Below are positions 1-8,396 of a DNA stretch of 64,000 nucleotides, in pieces. The notes under the pieces were generated by a model that saw only the letters and a program-made list of their open reading frames with translations, searched no databases and was not told the origin of the DNA. The first letter of the stretch is position 1, and every line of letters begins with the position of its first letter. Both the position numbers and the translations under genes were made by a program. This stretch comes from Lentisphaera profundi (GTDB lineage Bacteria; Verrucomicrobiota; Lentisphaeria; Lentisphaerales; Lentisphaeraceae), in NCBI RefSeq assembly GCF_028728065.1, contig NZ_CP117812.1:496001-560000 (forward strand), in the 5' to 3' direction.

Positions 1-20
1 TACCAGGAAATAATGTATAC

Positions 21-47
21 TAAACCCCACTGATTATTATTTGTTAG
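21..47 (-). promoter_or_regulatory. Two-box promoter-like motif, reading out of the window
   Basis: On the minus strand, CTAACAAA begins at 47 and GGGTTTA begins at 27, exactly 20 bp apart, the spacing found at five other sites in this window. The driven gene would lie to the left of position 1. Motif and spacing are seen; promoter function is inferred. Confidence 0.45.
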
Positions 48-211
48 AGAAAAATAGCAATATTTCTGTAAAATATGAATATCTTTAAGCTTTCACGACC
101 CAGTAAAGTGGATGAAATATATAGCGCTTTCTCCTGTAAATGATAAATTGATACTTGAGATTATAATCTCTTGAATATTTGACAGATGTTTGAAGAAGAT
201 TTTTTTTGCGT

Positions 212-238
212 GTTACAAATACAATATTTAAGGGTTTA
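212..238 (+). promoter_or_regulatory. Two-box promoter-like motif upstream of the lipoprotein gene
   Basis: GTTACAAA starts at 212 and GGGTTTA at 232, a start-to-start spacing of 20 bp. The second box ends 34 bp before the ATG at 272, the same distance as for the beta-helix gene promoter near 20.9 kb. The arrangement suits an ECF-type sigma factor, but no sigma factor has been tied to it. Confidence 0.5.
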
Positions 239-271
239 GTAAGGTAATATTAAAAAATCAAAGGATGAAAA

Positions 272-1468
272 ATGAAGTTTATACAAATGACAATTTTTAT
301 GTGCTTAGGGCTATTTATCAGTTCTTGTCAGACAAATGGAAAACCAGAGCCTTTAATAACGACAAATGGAGTCGTATTTACCCCAAAAGATTTTTATCCA
401 AAGTTCTCGTGGGAGACGGTACCAACTTACATGATGTTTGCGGATAATGATCGACTCTTGAAAGGCTCTGAAGTGAAGAAGATTTCTGCTGAAACAGGTT
501 TTATTTGCATTGAAAAAAATCATGGCTTATCAACTTTGGGTGATGCGGTTTTAGGACTGAAGCACGAAGGTCAAGTATTTAAAAAAGAGCAGGAGGGTAC
601 GGTAGTTTTGGGTTATCTAAACGGAGCCTTGACTTACCCTTTTACGCGTTATACAAAAATGCTTACGCCGGAAAAGATTGAGCAATACCCAGAAATGAAG
701 GCTTACTTAGTTAAAGATCCTAAAACGGGTGAACTGGCGAGAACGCGTGGTCTCTATGGCTATAATGTGCTCAATCCAGCTACGCGTAAATGGTGGTCAG
801 ATTCAGCTGCAGATATGGTTCGTGTAAGTGGAGCGGATGGTATATTCATCGATCAAATGCATGGTTTCTCCTGGTTGCACCCAAGCGAAAAACGATCTGA
901 AGTAGTTGATGGCGTTGCCGATATGATGGCACAATTAAAAGCGAAAATTGGGCCGAATAAAATCCTCTTAGCTAATAATGGAGCTCATATCGAAAAAGTT
1001 TTTGCTGTTTCAGATGCTTTTATGTTTGAGCACTACAAACGCAAGGTGACTCACTCCAAAGAGCAGTTGCTCAGGGATTGGGCGCTGATGGAAAAGATTG
1101 CCGATGCCGGGAAAATTTGTATCTATCGTTTTGGCGCATCGCCTGACAAAGGCTCTCCCTTGGCAGAAGTGAAAAATAAAAGTACCAAACACGATGAATT
1201 CGCAGCGCTCTCGAAGAAGCAGATTGAGCTGTACTTATCGTTTTATCTCATTGGTGCTCAACCCTACTCATATTTTCAATGGAATTGGGGCTGGAACTTA
1301 AGTACCGGTCCCTTAGAACATTACCCAGAACTTCACAAACCCTTAGGAAAACCTTTAGCTAAATATAAACGCACTTACGCAGATAAATGGGAATTCACAC
1401 GTGAGTTTGAGCATGCGAGTGTTTGGGTGGATACGGATAAATACGAAGCCAAGATTACTTGGAAATAG
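272..1468 (+). CDS. Secreted lipoprotein, putative TIM-barrel glycoside hydrolase
   Basis: The 398-residue product begins with a lipoprotein signal whose lipobox ends at Cys19 (FISSC), so it is probably membrane-anchored outside the cytoplasm. Around residues 186-197 the stretch SGADGIFIDQMHG resembles the beta-strand-ending acidic motif of TIM-barrel glycosidases (D189, D194 as candidate catalytic residues). The C-terminal half is rich in Trp and Tyr, as in carbohydrate-binding clefts. The ATG at 272 follows a purine-rich stretch (caaagg); an overlapping ATG at 265 opens only a short frame. I cannot name a GH family. Substrate is unknown, but the surrounding catabolic genes suggest a polysaccharide. 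A two-box promoter motif lies at 212-238. Confidence 0.6.
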   Translation: MKFIQMTIFMCLGLFISSCQTNGKPEPLITTNGVVFTPKDFYPKFSWETVPTYMMFADNDRLLKGSEVKKISAETGFICIEKNHGLSTLGDAVLGLKHEGQVFKKEQEGTVVLGYLNGALTYPFTRYTKMLTPEKIEQYPEMKAYLVKDPKTGELARTRGLYGYNVLNPATRKWWSDSAADMVRVSGADGIFIDQMHGFSWLHPSEKRSEVVDGVADMMAQLKAKIGPNKILLANNGAHIEKVFAVSDAFMFEHYKRKVTHSKEQLLRDWALMEKIADAGKICIYRFGASPDKGSPLAEVKNKSTKHDEFAALSKKQIELYLSFYLIGAQPYSYFQWNWGWNLSTGPLEHYPELHKPLGKPLAKYKRTYADKWEFTREFEHASVWVDTDKYEAKITWK

Positions 1469-1477
1469 ATTATTGAT

Positions 1478-1612
1478 CACGATTACCCACAATAAAGGCT
1501 ATGATGCGACCCATACGAGAAGGACGCTATCCCTCTCGAGCTCTCCCTGTAAGGATTTGCCAATCCTTAACCAGGCGATTAGGGGCATTGCTCCGCTTTA
1601 CAGGTAATCGTG
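1478..1612 (+). repeat. 135-bp inverted-repeat-ended element, copy 1
   Basis: The element starts CACGATTACC and ends GGTAATCGTG, a perfect 10-bp terminal inverted repeat. The interior includes a palindromic GGATTTGCCAATCC and a CGATTAGGGGC stretch. A second copy of identical length is at 5324-5458 and a diverged inverted copy at 13529-13685. It has no coding capacity and looks like a MITE or mobile hairpin. Confidence 0.75.
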
Positions 1613-1638
1613 TTATTTATTAATAATTGAGTTTTGCT

Positions 1639-1665
1639 GTTACAAATGAAAATCAGTGGGGTTTA
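1639..1665 (+). promoter_or_regulatory. Two-box promoter-like motif upstream of a prepilin
   Basis: GTTACAAA starts at 1639 and GGGTTTA at 1659, again 20 bp apart. The second box ends 77 bp before the prepilin ATG at 1742, so the leader would be longer than at the other sites. The flanking CAGTGGGG stretch also occurs in the minus-strand motif at 21-47. Confidence 0.45.
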
Positions 1666-1741
1666 GCCTATTTAATAGTAGAATTTTTAGATCACTTTTT
1701 AGTGACTAAAAGCAATCTTTTTAATATATGATAGGACTCGA

Positions 1742-2476
1742 ATGAAAAAATTCACGTTGATTGAACTCTTGGTAGTGGTCGCCATTATCGGAATACTCGC
1801 TTCTTTGCTGCTGCCAAGTTTAGGCAAAGCAAGAGCAAAAGCCAAGATGGCGGTTTGTAAGAGTAATATGAGGCAGATTAACACATGGATATTCATGTAC
1901 AGTGATGACCATGATGGCTATTACATCGACTATGACTGGGGTAATCAGATTTCATGGGATGATAAGCTTTCAGATTACGATGGTCGTAATATGTCTGATG
2001 GTCGAAAACGTAATGGGGCTGTCCCGGTTTGGTATGCTTATAATCCAGTGATTTACGCATGCCCTAGTGATGAGCTTCAAAGAAAGTGGGGGGCGAGTAC
2101 AGCTGTTTTTACTAGAACTTATGTTCTCTCAGAGAGAAGGATAAATGGTAGTGGTAATCTATTAGGTTGGGCTCCAGGTATATCTGGAAGTGGTTTGTCA
2201 CAAAAAATGACAAATATCAATTCCCCATCGAATACTTTAATCATGGCTGAAGTATCACATTCACTCAACCTCGTGGGACATATAGGCCTAAACACAGTCC
2301 CTCCAGGTTCCTATGGTACGTATGCCATTCCTCATGATGGTTTATTTGGTGCTAATTACTTAATGGCCGATGGTAGTGTCAAAAAACTCACTTATACAGC
2401 GACTCGACTACAAAGTGATGGAACAATGCCTAGTGGAATAAGCGGCTTGGGCAGCATGTGGGATGCGGGAGAATAA
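1742..2476 (+). CDS. Prepilin-like protein (DUF1559/type II secretion G-like)
   Basis: The 244-residue product has an N-terminal type IV prepilin methylation motif at residues 4-23 (FTLIELL followed by a long hydrophobic helix ending ASLLLPSLGKAR) and a C-terminal MADGSV motif typical of the DUF1559-like family expanded in PVC bacteria. Glu5 of the mature protein is present, but the residue before Phe is Lys instead of the usual Gly. Two Cys residues (CKSN, YACPSDE) could form a disulfide. It is expected to be a membrane-anchored pseudopilin with an exposed beta domain; its partner is unknown. The gene ends 2 bp from the 3' end of the convergent kinase gene. Confidence 0.85.
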   Translation: MKKFTLIELLVVVAIIGILASLLLPSLGKARAKAKMAVCKSNMRQINTWIFMYSDDHDGYYIDYDWGNQISWDDKLSDYDGRNMSDGRKRNGAVPVWYAYNPVIYACPSDELQRKWGASTAVFTRTYVLSERRINGSGNLLGWAPGISGSGLSQKMTNINSPSNTLIMAEVSHSLNLVGHIGLNTVPPGSYGTYAIPHDGLFGANYLMADGSVKKLTYTATRLQSDGTMPSGISGLGSMWDAGE

Positions 2477-2478
2477 AC

Positions 2479-4563
2479 TTAGGGTTTGATAATGACTTCA
2501 AGTTTTGGATTGAGTTTTTGAAGTTCAGCGTCGGAAAATTGTCCTTGATGAATAGAGAGTTTTTCGAGAGTCGTGAGGTCTTTTAAGATATTTGTGCTCC
2601 TTACCGCGGAATGACTGATATCTAAAATACGCAAGGACATGTTCCTTAATCTATGTAAATTAGAAATGGCAGTGTGAGAAATATTCAGAGAAATTAATTC
2701 CGGGTTATCTAAGCGATTGAGTTCAATGATGGGAGTATGACTCACGTTTAAAGAATGGAGTTCTTGCTTTTTAAAACAGATAAAGTTTGTGATGCCTGTA
2801 TGAGAAAAATCAGCACTGCGAGCGGGGAAATTCTGTAGGATAAGGGCGGTCTCCATCCAGGGGTTATTGGATAGATCTAAATACTTGCTTTTGAGATCAT
2901 AGTGAAACTGCATCTTGTTGCCCTTGAAATTGCGTTCCAGATTTTTTTTGTTTTGGAGAATAATGATGGCTTTGCACAAGGCGATGCGTTTTTCAATATC
3001 CATCACAGCATAAGCCTTTTGATGGGAGAGCCCTGCAGAGAGTTTGTAGGTATTTTCATCCAAGGAGCGTTGATAAAATTTCAAATATTGTTCGAGCGAT
3101 AAGGCTTGCTTATCATTCGCTTTAATTCGGTAGAAATCTTGTGCGATAGCGTGTAAAGGGCTATTAGATTGACTCTTCTCTAATGAGTCGAGTGCTTGGC
3201 CAAACTGTTCATAAATGAGATGCATTTGTCCTTTGAGTGCCCAAGCTTGTTTGAGGCTGGGATCGAGTTCGACTGCACTAGAAGAAAAATTGATGGCATC
3301 GTCAAAATTAAAAGCATTGAAGGCGATTTGAGCACTTTTGAAAAAGCGCGGGGCGGCATCCTTATTAAATTTTTTATGAAATTCATTTTCGAGCTTGAGT
3401 TTATCGGCCTCAAGGCGTAATTTTTGGGCATTTTGTACGGCATTAACTTTTTCTAAATTGAGATTATTAAAACTCAACCAAGTGGTGAAGAGGCTAATGC
3501 AGAAGATGATGATTGCGGCAAAACTCAAAGTTTTGTGACGTATTAACCAGAGCTTTATAATTTTAATCAAGGGCGCATTTTCGGCCTTAGTAGCAAAGCC
3601 ATTGCGATAATTTAAAATTTCTTTTTGTAGATTCAGGACCGATTTATAGCGATCTTCTGGATCCGTGGCCATGGCTTTTATGCAGACGGCTTCGAGAGAA
3701 GGGGGGATTGAGGGATTGATTTCGGAAGCTCTGTGGAAATGGCCACTCACGGTATTTTGCATAATTGCATAGACATCTTTGCCGGTGAAAGGCTTTTCAA
3801 AAGTCAAAATTTTGTATAAGACGCAGCCTAAAGAAAAAATATCTGTATGAATTCCCTTCTTAGTCTTTAATAAGGGTGTTTGTTCAGGGGCCATGTAGCT
3901 AGGAGTTCCCTTGACTAAGCCATCGAGGGTTAAATCAACATCTTTTGGATTGAAGGAATAGCACTCTAAGAGTTCTTCATCACATTCAGTAGCCATGACT
4001 TTTGCCAGCCCCCAGTCACACAAAAGTACGTCGCCATATTCGCTAATTTGAATGTTATCGGGTTTGATGTCGAGGTGCAGTACACCTCGTGAATGAGCGT
4101 AGGCGACCGCATCGCAAACTTTAATAAAAATATCCAAGCGAGTGTTGAGATCATGGGCTTGTTGAGATGCTCCTACTTTGACTTGTGCGATCAATTTTTC
4201 TAAAGAGGCACCCGAGATAAGCTTCATGGTGAACCATGGTTTTTGATCATGGAGGCCCAGGTCGTAGAGTGGAATAATATTGGGGTGCTGCAATGCCGCG
4301 GTGAGTCGTGCTTCTTTTAAAAAAGCTTCTTTTTGTTTATCGTTGACACTATTTTTTAGTGTGGCCATGGCAAGGAAACGCCCTGTTCGAAGATCTCTAC
4401 AGCTTTGAATGACTTTTAAGCCACCTTCATCAAGGTGTTTGAATTCACAATAGCGATCTTTGATTTTGGGGATTAATTCGAGCAGGGGGACTTCGTCAGT
4501 TGCTTCGACTTCATCAAAAAAATCGTCTAGTTTTCGGCTGAATAGCTCTTTTCTTTTACTCAT
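2479..4563 (-). CDS. Membrane Ser/Thr protein kinase with coiled coil, TPR-like and LRR-like regions (module 1)
   Basis: The 694-residue product has an N-terminal kinase domain: ATP-anchoring Lys70 (MATLK), Glu84 in the C-helix, HLDIKPDN at 163-170 as catalytic loop, CDWG at 182-185 (DFG replaced by DWG) and GTPSYMAPEQ as activation segment. One membrane helix follows at about 344-366 (LSFAAIIIFCISLFTTWLSF). After it come a short coiled coil (KLRLEADKLKLENEF), TPR-like helices and a C-terminal run of about 22-residue repeats with NISHTAI and DISHSAV, which resemble leucine-rich repeats. The kinase faces the cytoplasm and the repeats probably face the periplasm as a sensor. The gene lies 15 bp downstream of its sigma factor gene, so the two are likely co-transcribed. 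Confidence 0.88.
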   Translation of the reverse strand: MSKRKELFSRKLDDFFDEVEATDEVPLLELIPKIKDRYCEFKHLDEGGLKVIQSCRDLRTGRFLAMATLKNSVNDKQKEAFLKEARLTAALQHPNIIPLYDLGLHDQKPWFTMKLISGASLEKLIAQVKVGASQQAHDLNTRLDIFIKVCDAVAYAHSRGVLHLDIKPDNIQISEYGDVLLCDWGLAKVMATECDEELLECYSFNPKDVDLTLDGLVKGTPSYMAPEQTPLLKTKKGIHTDIFSLGCVLYKILTFEKPFTGKDVYAIMQNTVSGHFHRASEINPSIPPSLEAVCIKAMATDPEDRYKSVLNLQKEILNYRNGFATKAENAPLIKIIKLWLIRHKTLSFAAIIIFCISLFTTWLSFNNLNLEKVNAVQNAQKLRLEADKLKLENEFHKKFNKDAAPRFFKSAQIAFNAFNFDDAINFSSSAVELDPSLKQAWALKGQMHLIYEQFGQALDSLEKSQSNSPLHAIAQDFYRIKANDKQALSLEQYLKFYQRSLDENTYKLSAGLSHQKAYAVMDIEKRIALCKAIIILQNKKNLERNFKGNKMQFHYDLKSKYLDLSNNPWMETALILQNFPARSADFSHTGITNFICFKKQELHSLNVSHTPIIELNRLDNPELISLNISHTAISNLHRLRNMSLRILDISHSAVRSTNILKDLTTLEKLSIHQGQFSDAELQKLNPKLEVIIKP

Positions 4564-4578
4564 CAGCTCGCCAAACTT

Positions 4579-5178
4579 CTATCCGCCGAGTTCTTCGTTG
4601 AGACGAGAAATCTCTCTCAATAAAACTTTTTTAACTCGAGATTTATAAACTCGTACAGAGGCTTCGGTAATTTGGAATTTTTCTGCGATAAGCTCATTAT
4701 CCTCTTCATCTAATGAGTGTTCAAAAATTTCTATTGTACGCGGAGCAAATTCACTTGTGATATTATCCCATGCCATGTTGGAGATATAACTTTTCCATTC
4801 TAATTCGGCAATTTTATTGAGTTCGGGTTCTGAAATAGATACCCAGTCATTGAGCTCATCGTGACTGATAGTTTTACTTTGATTTTTTGTCGAGCGCTTG
4901 CGAAAGTGATTGGATACAGTGCTTTTGATTACGAGGCATAGCCAAGTCCTAAAAGTACATTCATTTTTTCGATACTCATACTTGGGTAAGGACTTCCATA
5001 TTTTAAGCAGTACTTCCTGTAGTAGGTCTTCGGCTGTTTGATTATCAATATTAAACTTCCTGATAACTACGTAAATATAGCCATCGTAGTGCTTTACGAA
5101 TTCGTCCCAGGAGCCTTCATCATTAGAATGAATGAGTTTCTCTAATAAAGTTTGTTTGGTATTGTATTGTTTGTCCAT
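4579..5178 (-). CDS. ECF-type RNA polymerase sigma factor (module 1)
   Basis: This is a sigma-70 family protein of about 199 residues. Region 2 spans about 25-95, with DLLQEVLLKIWKSLPKYEYR and the RTWLCLVIKSTVSNHFRK DNA-melting segment. Region 4 is at about 150-195 (ITEASVRVYKSRVKKVLLRE helix-turn-helix). No anti-sigma gene is next to it; the partner is instead the kinase 15 bp downstream, a context known for kinase-controlled ECF sigma factors. ATG 5178 is preferred over TTG 5181 by alignment with the other three sigma factors here (M-[ED]-K then Y-x-T-[KR]-Q-T-L-L). The target promoters may be the two-box motifs, but this is inference. Confidence 0.88.
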   Translation of the reverse strand: MDKQYNTKQTLLEKLIHSNDEGSWDEFVKHYDGYIYVVIRKFNIDNQTAEDLLQEVLLKIWKSLPKYEYRKNECTFRTWLCLVIKSTVSNHFRKRSTKNQSKTISHDELNDWVSISEPELNKIAELEWKSYISNMAWDNITSEFAPRTIEIFEHSLDEEDNELIAEKFQITEASVRVYKSRVKKVLLREISRLNEELGG

Positions 5179-5323
5179 CAATAGCTCGTTTAATCCGTGG
5201 TTGTAATGAAAGTATCATGAGTCCTTATGATTGCTATGACAAAAGACCTTGCCTAAAATCTTAAATGCCTTTTTCATTTGCCTCTGGGCTTGAATGAGCT
5301 AGAGTTGAGAATAAAAAAAATCA

Positions 5324-5458
5324 CACGATTACCCACAATAATGGGCATGATGCTTCGCATACTAGAAGGACGCTGTCCCTCTCGAGCTCACCCTGTAAGG
5401 ATTTGCCAATCCTTAAGCAGGCGATTAGGGGCGGTGCCCCGTTTTATGGGTGATCGTG
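5324..5458 (+). repeat. 135-bp inverted-repeat-ended element, copy 2
   Basis: It begins CACGATTACCCACAA and ends TTTATGGGTGATCGTG, imperfect terminal inverted repeats. It is the same length as the copy at 1478-1612 and similar throughout. It sits between a sigma factor gene and the dihydroorotase gene, just upstream of the latter, so it could affect that gene's leader. Confidence 0.75.
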
Positions 5459-5480
5459 AAAAATTAAGGGTTGAATAAAG

Positions 5481-6863
5481 ATGATTATCGAAGGTAGATT
5501 TTGTAACCATGACGGTGAATTTTGTGGTCAGGTAAAAGTGAATGAACAGGGTGTGATTGCAGCTACGGGAAAAGATTTAGGTACGGCTGATTATAAATTT
5601 GATGAAAAGCTAATGATCTATCCTGGCATGGGCGATATTCATATCCATGCTCGTGAAGATGTATCAGGCTCTCAGCTCTACAAAGAATCATTTAAAACAG
5701 CTTCGGATGCAGCGATTCACGGTGGCGTGGTTCATGTGGCCGATATGCCGAATAATCCTGAAGCACCTGTAGATGATGCGAAGTACGCAAAAAAATGCGA
5801 GCTCTGCAAAGATACGGATGTTCATTTCACGCTTTACGCGGGTATTGGTCCCGATACTTCGCCGCTTTCACAAAAAGTTCCTTACAAAGCTTTCATGGGG
5901 CCCTCTATTGGTGACCTCTTCTTTAATTCTCCACAAGAATTAGAAGAGACAATTGTGCGTTACAAAGGCTGTCATGTGAGTTTTCATTGTGAAGATCCTT
6001 ATATTTTGGAGACCTCCAAGAATAATGATACCCATAGTGATCGACGCCCACGTGGAGCGGCGAACACCGCAACTGCGTTTGCTCTTTACCTCATCGAAAA
6101 ATACGAACTCAAGGGCAAGCTCTGTCATTTCTCTACTGGCGATGGCTTGGAACTCGTTCGCGCAGCCAAGGCTCGCGGAGTGACTGTGACAGTTGAAACA
6201 ACCCCCCAGCAACTTTATTGGGATACTTCTTCACTCGATGAGAATAATAAGCCTTGGTTACAAATGAACCCAGCTTTCCGTGACGAAATTGATCGCAAAG
6301 GACTTCTTGAAGGCTTGCTCGATGGCACAGTTGACTTCATTGCCACGGATCATGCTCCACATAGAATTTGTGAAAAGCTTGGCCGTTACCAACCCATGGA
6401 AATCAGAAAAAAGATTGGCAATCTCGCGGCTCTTACTTTAGATGAAATCACCGAACTCGATCGCATTTGTTTAGAAAATTTCGAGAAAATGAAAGCAGAA
6501 GACAAAGAAGGCTTTGCATCTTTAGCCGATATAGACGGCGTTTCCGGTACTTCGCAGTTAGATACTTATGGCGCTTTTACAACTTGGTTGATGAAAGAGC
6601 AGGGCTTCACTTCTGCGGATGTCGCAAAAGTCACAGCTTGGAATCCAGGCCAATTCGTTAATCAATTCGATCAGTTTATCGATGCACCTTTCGGTAAAGT
6701 GGCAGAAGGTTATGTGGGTTCATTCACTGTGATAGACCCCAATACTCCCTGGACAGCAAAAAATGAAGAAATTCGCAGCCGCTCGAGCTGGACTCCTTTT
6801 CATAATGAAACTTTCCCCGGTAGCGTAGCTGCAGTCTTCCACAAAGGAAAACAGTTATCTTAA
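5481..6863 (+). CDS. pyrC: Dihydroorotase
   Basis: This 460-residue amidohydrolase should catalyse the reversible cyclisation of N-carbamoyl-aspartate to dihydroorotate in pyrimidine synthesis. Metal-binding DIHIHARED at 53-61 supplies the HxH pair. MPNNPEAPVD is the typical substrate-contact loop, YKAFMG holds the candidate carbamylated lysine, FHCED and HFSTGD carry further histidines, and DFIATDHAPH supplies the metal-binding Asp. Length matches class I dihydroorotases. It is the only clear housekeeping gene in the window and stands alone, flanked by repeat elements. No signal peptide is present. An allantoinase or hydantoinase is possible, but the motifs fit dihydroorotase better. Confidence 0.85.
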   Translation: MIIEGRFCNHDGEFCGQVKVNEQGVIAATGKDLGTADYKFDEKLMIYPGMGDIHIHAREDVSGSQLYKESFKTASDAAIHGGVVHVADMPNNPEAPVDDAKYAKKCELCKDTDVHFTLYAGIGPDTSPLSQKVPYKAFMGPSIGDLFFNSPQELEETIVRYKGCHVSFHCEDPYILETSKNNDTHSDRRPRGAANTATAFALYLIEKYELKGKLCHFSTGDGLELVRAAKARGVTVTVETTPQQLYWDTSSLDENNKPWLQMNPAFRDEIDRKGLLEGLLDGTVDFIATDHAPHRICEKLGRYQPMEIRKKIGNLAALTLDEITELDRICLENFEKMKAEDKEGFASLADIDGVSGTSQLDTYGAFTTWLMKEQGFTSADVAKVTAWNPGQFVNQFDQFIDAPFGKVAEGYVGSFTVIDPNTPWTAKNEEIRSRSSWTPFHNETFPGSVAAVFHKGKQLS

Positions 6864-6884
6864 ATTAGCCGGGAGCTCCCGACT

Positions 6885-7234
6885 GGGGCCCCTTTAATGG
6901 GTGGTAACTTAAGCACATGCCGAAGGTATGTAGTATGGTAGCCACCGGATTTATCCGGTGGTTAATGAGAAAAAAATGATATTCATGCCGAAGGTATGAA
7001 GGAAACGCTCTGCAGCGTACCTTCGGCACGCACGATGCTGTTATTCAAACACCACGGACTTACGTCCATGGCTACATTCCTAAGCTCTTCGAGCTCAAAT
7101 ATCTCTTAAATTCTACTCATTAGAGGCTCTGCCCCAGTATAAATACCTCCGGTGGCCGAGGAGCCCTCGGGGCCCTGCTAAAAAAGGTAGCAGCACGTAT
7201 AAATACCCTTAAGTTCCCATCCATTAGGGGCCCC
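6885..7234 (+). repeat. Composite hairpin element: 250-bp type A unit joined to a type B unit
   Basis: The left end at 6885-6913 (GGGGCCCC, then AATGG, ending AACTTAAG) is mirrored at 7208-7234 (CTTAAGTTCCC, CCATTAGGGGCCCC). Inside are palindromes: CATGCCGAAGGTATG twice, CCACCGGATTTATCCGGTGG, a CACGGACTTACGTCCATGG stem and a TTCGAGCTCAA stem. A degenerate inner right end (CTTAAATTC ... CATTAGAGGC) near 7104-7130 suggests a 250-bp type A unit followed by a type B unit (7131-7225, with ccgaggagccctcgg). Related copies are at 10628, 33798, 45826 and 63727. No coding capacity is seen. Confidence 0.75.
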
Positions 7235-7236
7235 TT

Positions 7237-7320
7237 GCTGGGCGCCCCGCATTCCATACGGATAAAATCCATTCTCCTTACTGGGAGCATCGTGCTGGGA
7301 GCCCCGCATTCCAATGCGGA
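7237..7320 (+). repeat. Two REP-like palindromes downstream of the transposase gene
   Basis: Units at 7237-7263 (GCTGGGCGCCCCGCATTCCA then a variant TACGG) and 7294-7320 (GCTGGGAGCCCCGCATTCCA, then ATGCGGA) share the core CCGCATTCCAATGCGG. A partial copy (CTGGGAGCA) is at 7281. They lie within 90 bp of the 3' end of the gene that encodes a REP-associated transposase, the typical position of such palindromes. Confidence 0.75.
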
Positions 7321-7325
7321 AGCTT

Positions 7326-8108
7326 TTACAGTACGGCACTCCAAGGCCATTTACCTTCAGAATTTACCAATCCCGCTTTTACGGGATTCTCCAGGATATA
7401 GTGGATCGCATTTTGAAAATGGTTTTCATTTCTGATAAAGCGATCCCAATATTCATTTTGCCATAGGTATATTTTTGAGCTGGGCGCCCCGCATTCCAAT
7501 GCGGATGGTTTAGTCCTGTTCTTTAGGTCGGATTCATTTTCACCTAAAGTTGATTTGTAGTTTAAAAAAGCTTTTCGATCCTGCAAGTATGACTCACGGT
7601 ATTGTTGCCATAAATCCTTGTCTTTTTGGACAAAGTAAGTGACATGCTTTTTCCACGACGCAACAAGCTGGGATAGAGGCCAACTTGGGTACGTTTTGAT
7701 CAATAAATGAACGTGATTTGGCATGACGACATAGGCAATGAGTTCATAGCGTTCGCCATTAAAGTATTCCCAAGCTTCAATTTGTTTTTGGGCTACTTTT
7801 GGAGTTTGAAGAAGGCATGAGCCATGTGATTGATCGAGAAAATTTTCAGTCAATTTTCTTTTTTTCGTCATTTCATCCGCATTGGAATGCGGTGCTCCCA
7901 GCGGGGATAGGTCGGCTTTTCTTTTTTTCGTCATTTCATCCGCATTGGAATGCGGTGCTCCCAGCTTTAAAGCATCAATGGGCAGACTGTCAGCTAAGCG
8001 ATAGGTGACCATCTGATATTTATCACTCGCATCATAGTGAGGGATGAAGCCTCTACGGTGCCAATTACGTGCATCTTCAAATTCTTTTCTCTTCATCCAT
8101 TTCTCCAA
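7326..8108 (-). CDS. REP-associated tyrosine transposase (RAYT, Y1 family)
   Basis: The 260-residue product carries the Y1/IS200-type signature MPNHVHLLIK (HUH metal-binding histidines) at about 127-136, preceded by YELIAYVV. A later motif, NEYWDRFIRNENHFQNAIHY, resembles the helix carrying the catalytic tyrosine in RAYTs, and IHYILENPVKAGLV is also typical of the family. Such proteins nick and move single-stranded REP palindromes. Oddly, the gene itself contains three REP-like units: two in a 63-bp tandem repeat giving the 21-residue repeat starting LGAPHSNADEMTKKRK (about residues 49-90), and one at 7479-7507 giving SALECGAPS. The frame stays open, so the gene may still work. It stands alone on this strand. 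Confidence 0.82.
   Translation of the reverse strand: MEKWMKRKEFEDARNWHRRGFIPHYDASDKYQMVTYRLADSLPIDALKLGAPHSNADEMTKKRKADLSPLGAPHSNADEMTKKRKLTENFLDQSHGSCLLQTPKVAQKQIEAWEYFNGERYELIAYVVMPNHVHLLIKTYPSWPLSQLVASWKKHVTYFVQKDKDLWQQYRESYLQDRKAFLNYKSTLGENESDLKNRTKPSALECGAPSSKIYLWQNEYWDRFIRNENHFQNAIHYILENPVKAGLVNSEGKWPWSAVL
7479..7507 (-). repeat. REP-like palindrome inside the RAYT coding region
   Basis: GCTGGGCGCCCCGCATTCCA followed by ATGCGGATG matches the downstream REP units and is read as SALECGAPS in the transposase. It lies in the C-terminal third, between the HUH region and the putative tyrosine helix. Confidence 0.75.
7854..7965 (-). repeat. Tandem pair of 49-bp REP-containing repeats inside the RAYT gene
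   Basis: Two identical 49-bp copies at 7854-7902 and 7917-7965 start 63 bp apart (21 codons). Each contains CCGCATTGGAATGCGG followed by TGCTCCCAGC. Because the period is a multiple of three, the reading frame is kept. Confidence 0.85.
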
Positions 8109-8396
8109 GTCTAAGTACTTTAATGTGGAGTCTACTTAATCACAAATAATTCTACACGAAAATTGATGCAGAGAGCTACAGGGGTATTCTGCGATGTGTT
8201 TAGAAACAGAATTTCTTATTCCTGTATCAAAAATAGATATACCTTGTTTATTAATGCAATTGAATTAAGAGAAAAGTCAACAAACTGAAGTTTGAACTAC
8301 GTACCTTTTTCTGTAGGTAGTACACACTTTAGTGTGCGTGATTTAAAAGCTTATTTCAAGGATATTTATGAATCCTTAAATTAAAGAACTCATTTT
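8109..8396. other. Intergenic stretch with clustered small hairpins
   Basis: No gene is visible. Between about 8278 and 8345 three small palindromes follow each other: AAACTGAAGTTT, an ACTACGTACC/GGTAGT stem and CACACTTTAGTGTG. They resemble other hairpin-rich repeat fields here but match no other copy in the window. Confidence 0.4.

Noticed and set aside
7120-7350. Minus-strand frame of 76 codons through the REP and type B repeats
   Set aside because: Its peptide is made almost entirely of translated palindromes (ALECGAPS-type); it overlaps only repeat DNA and the end of the RAYT gene.
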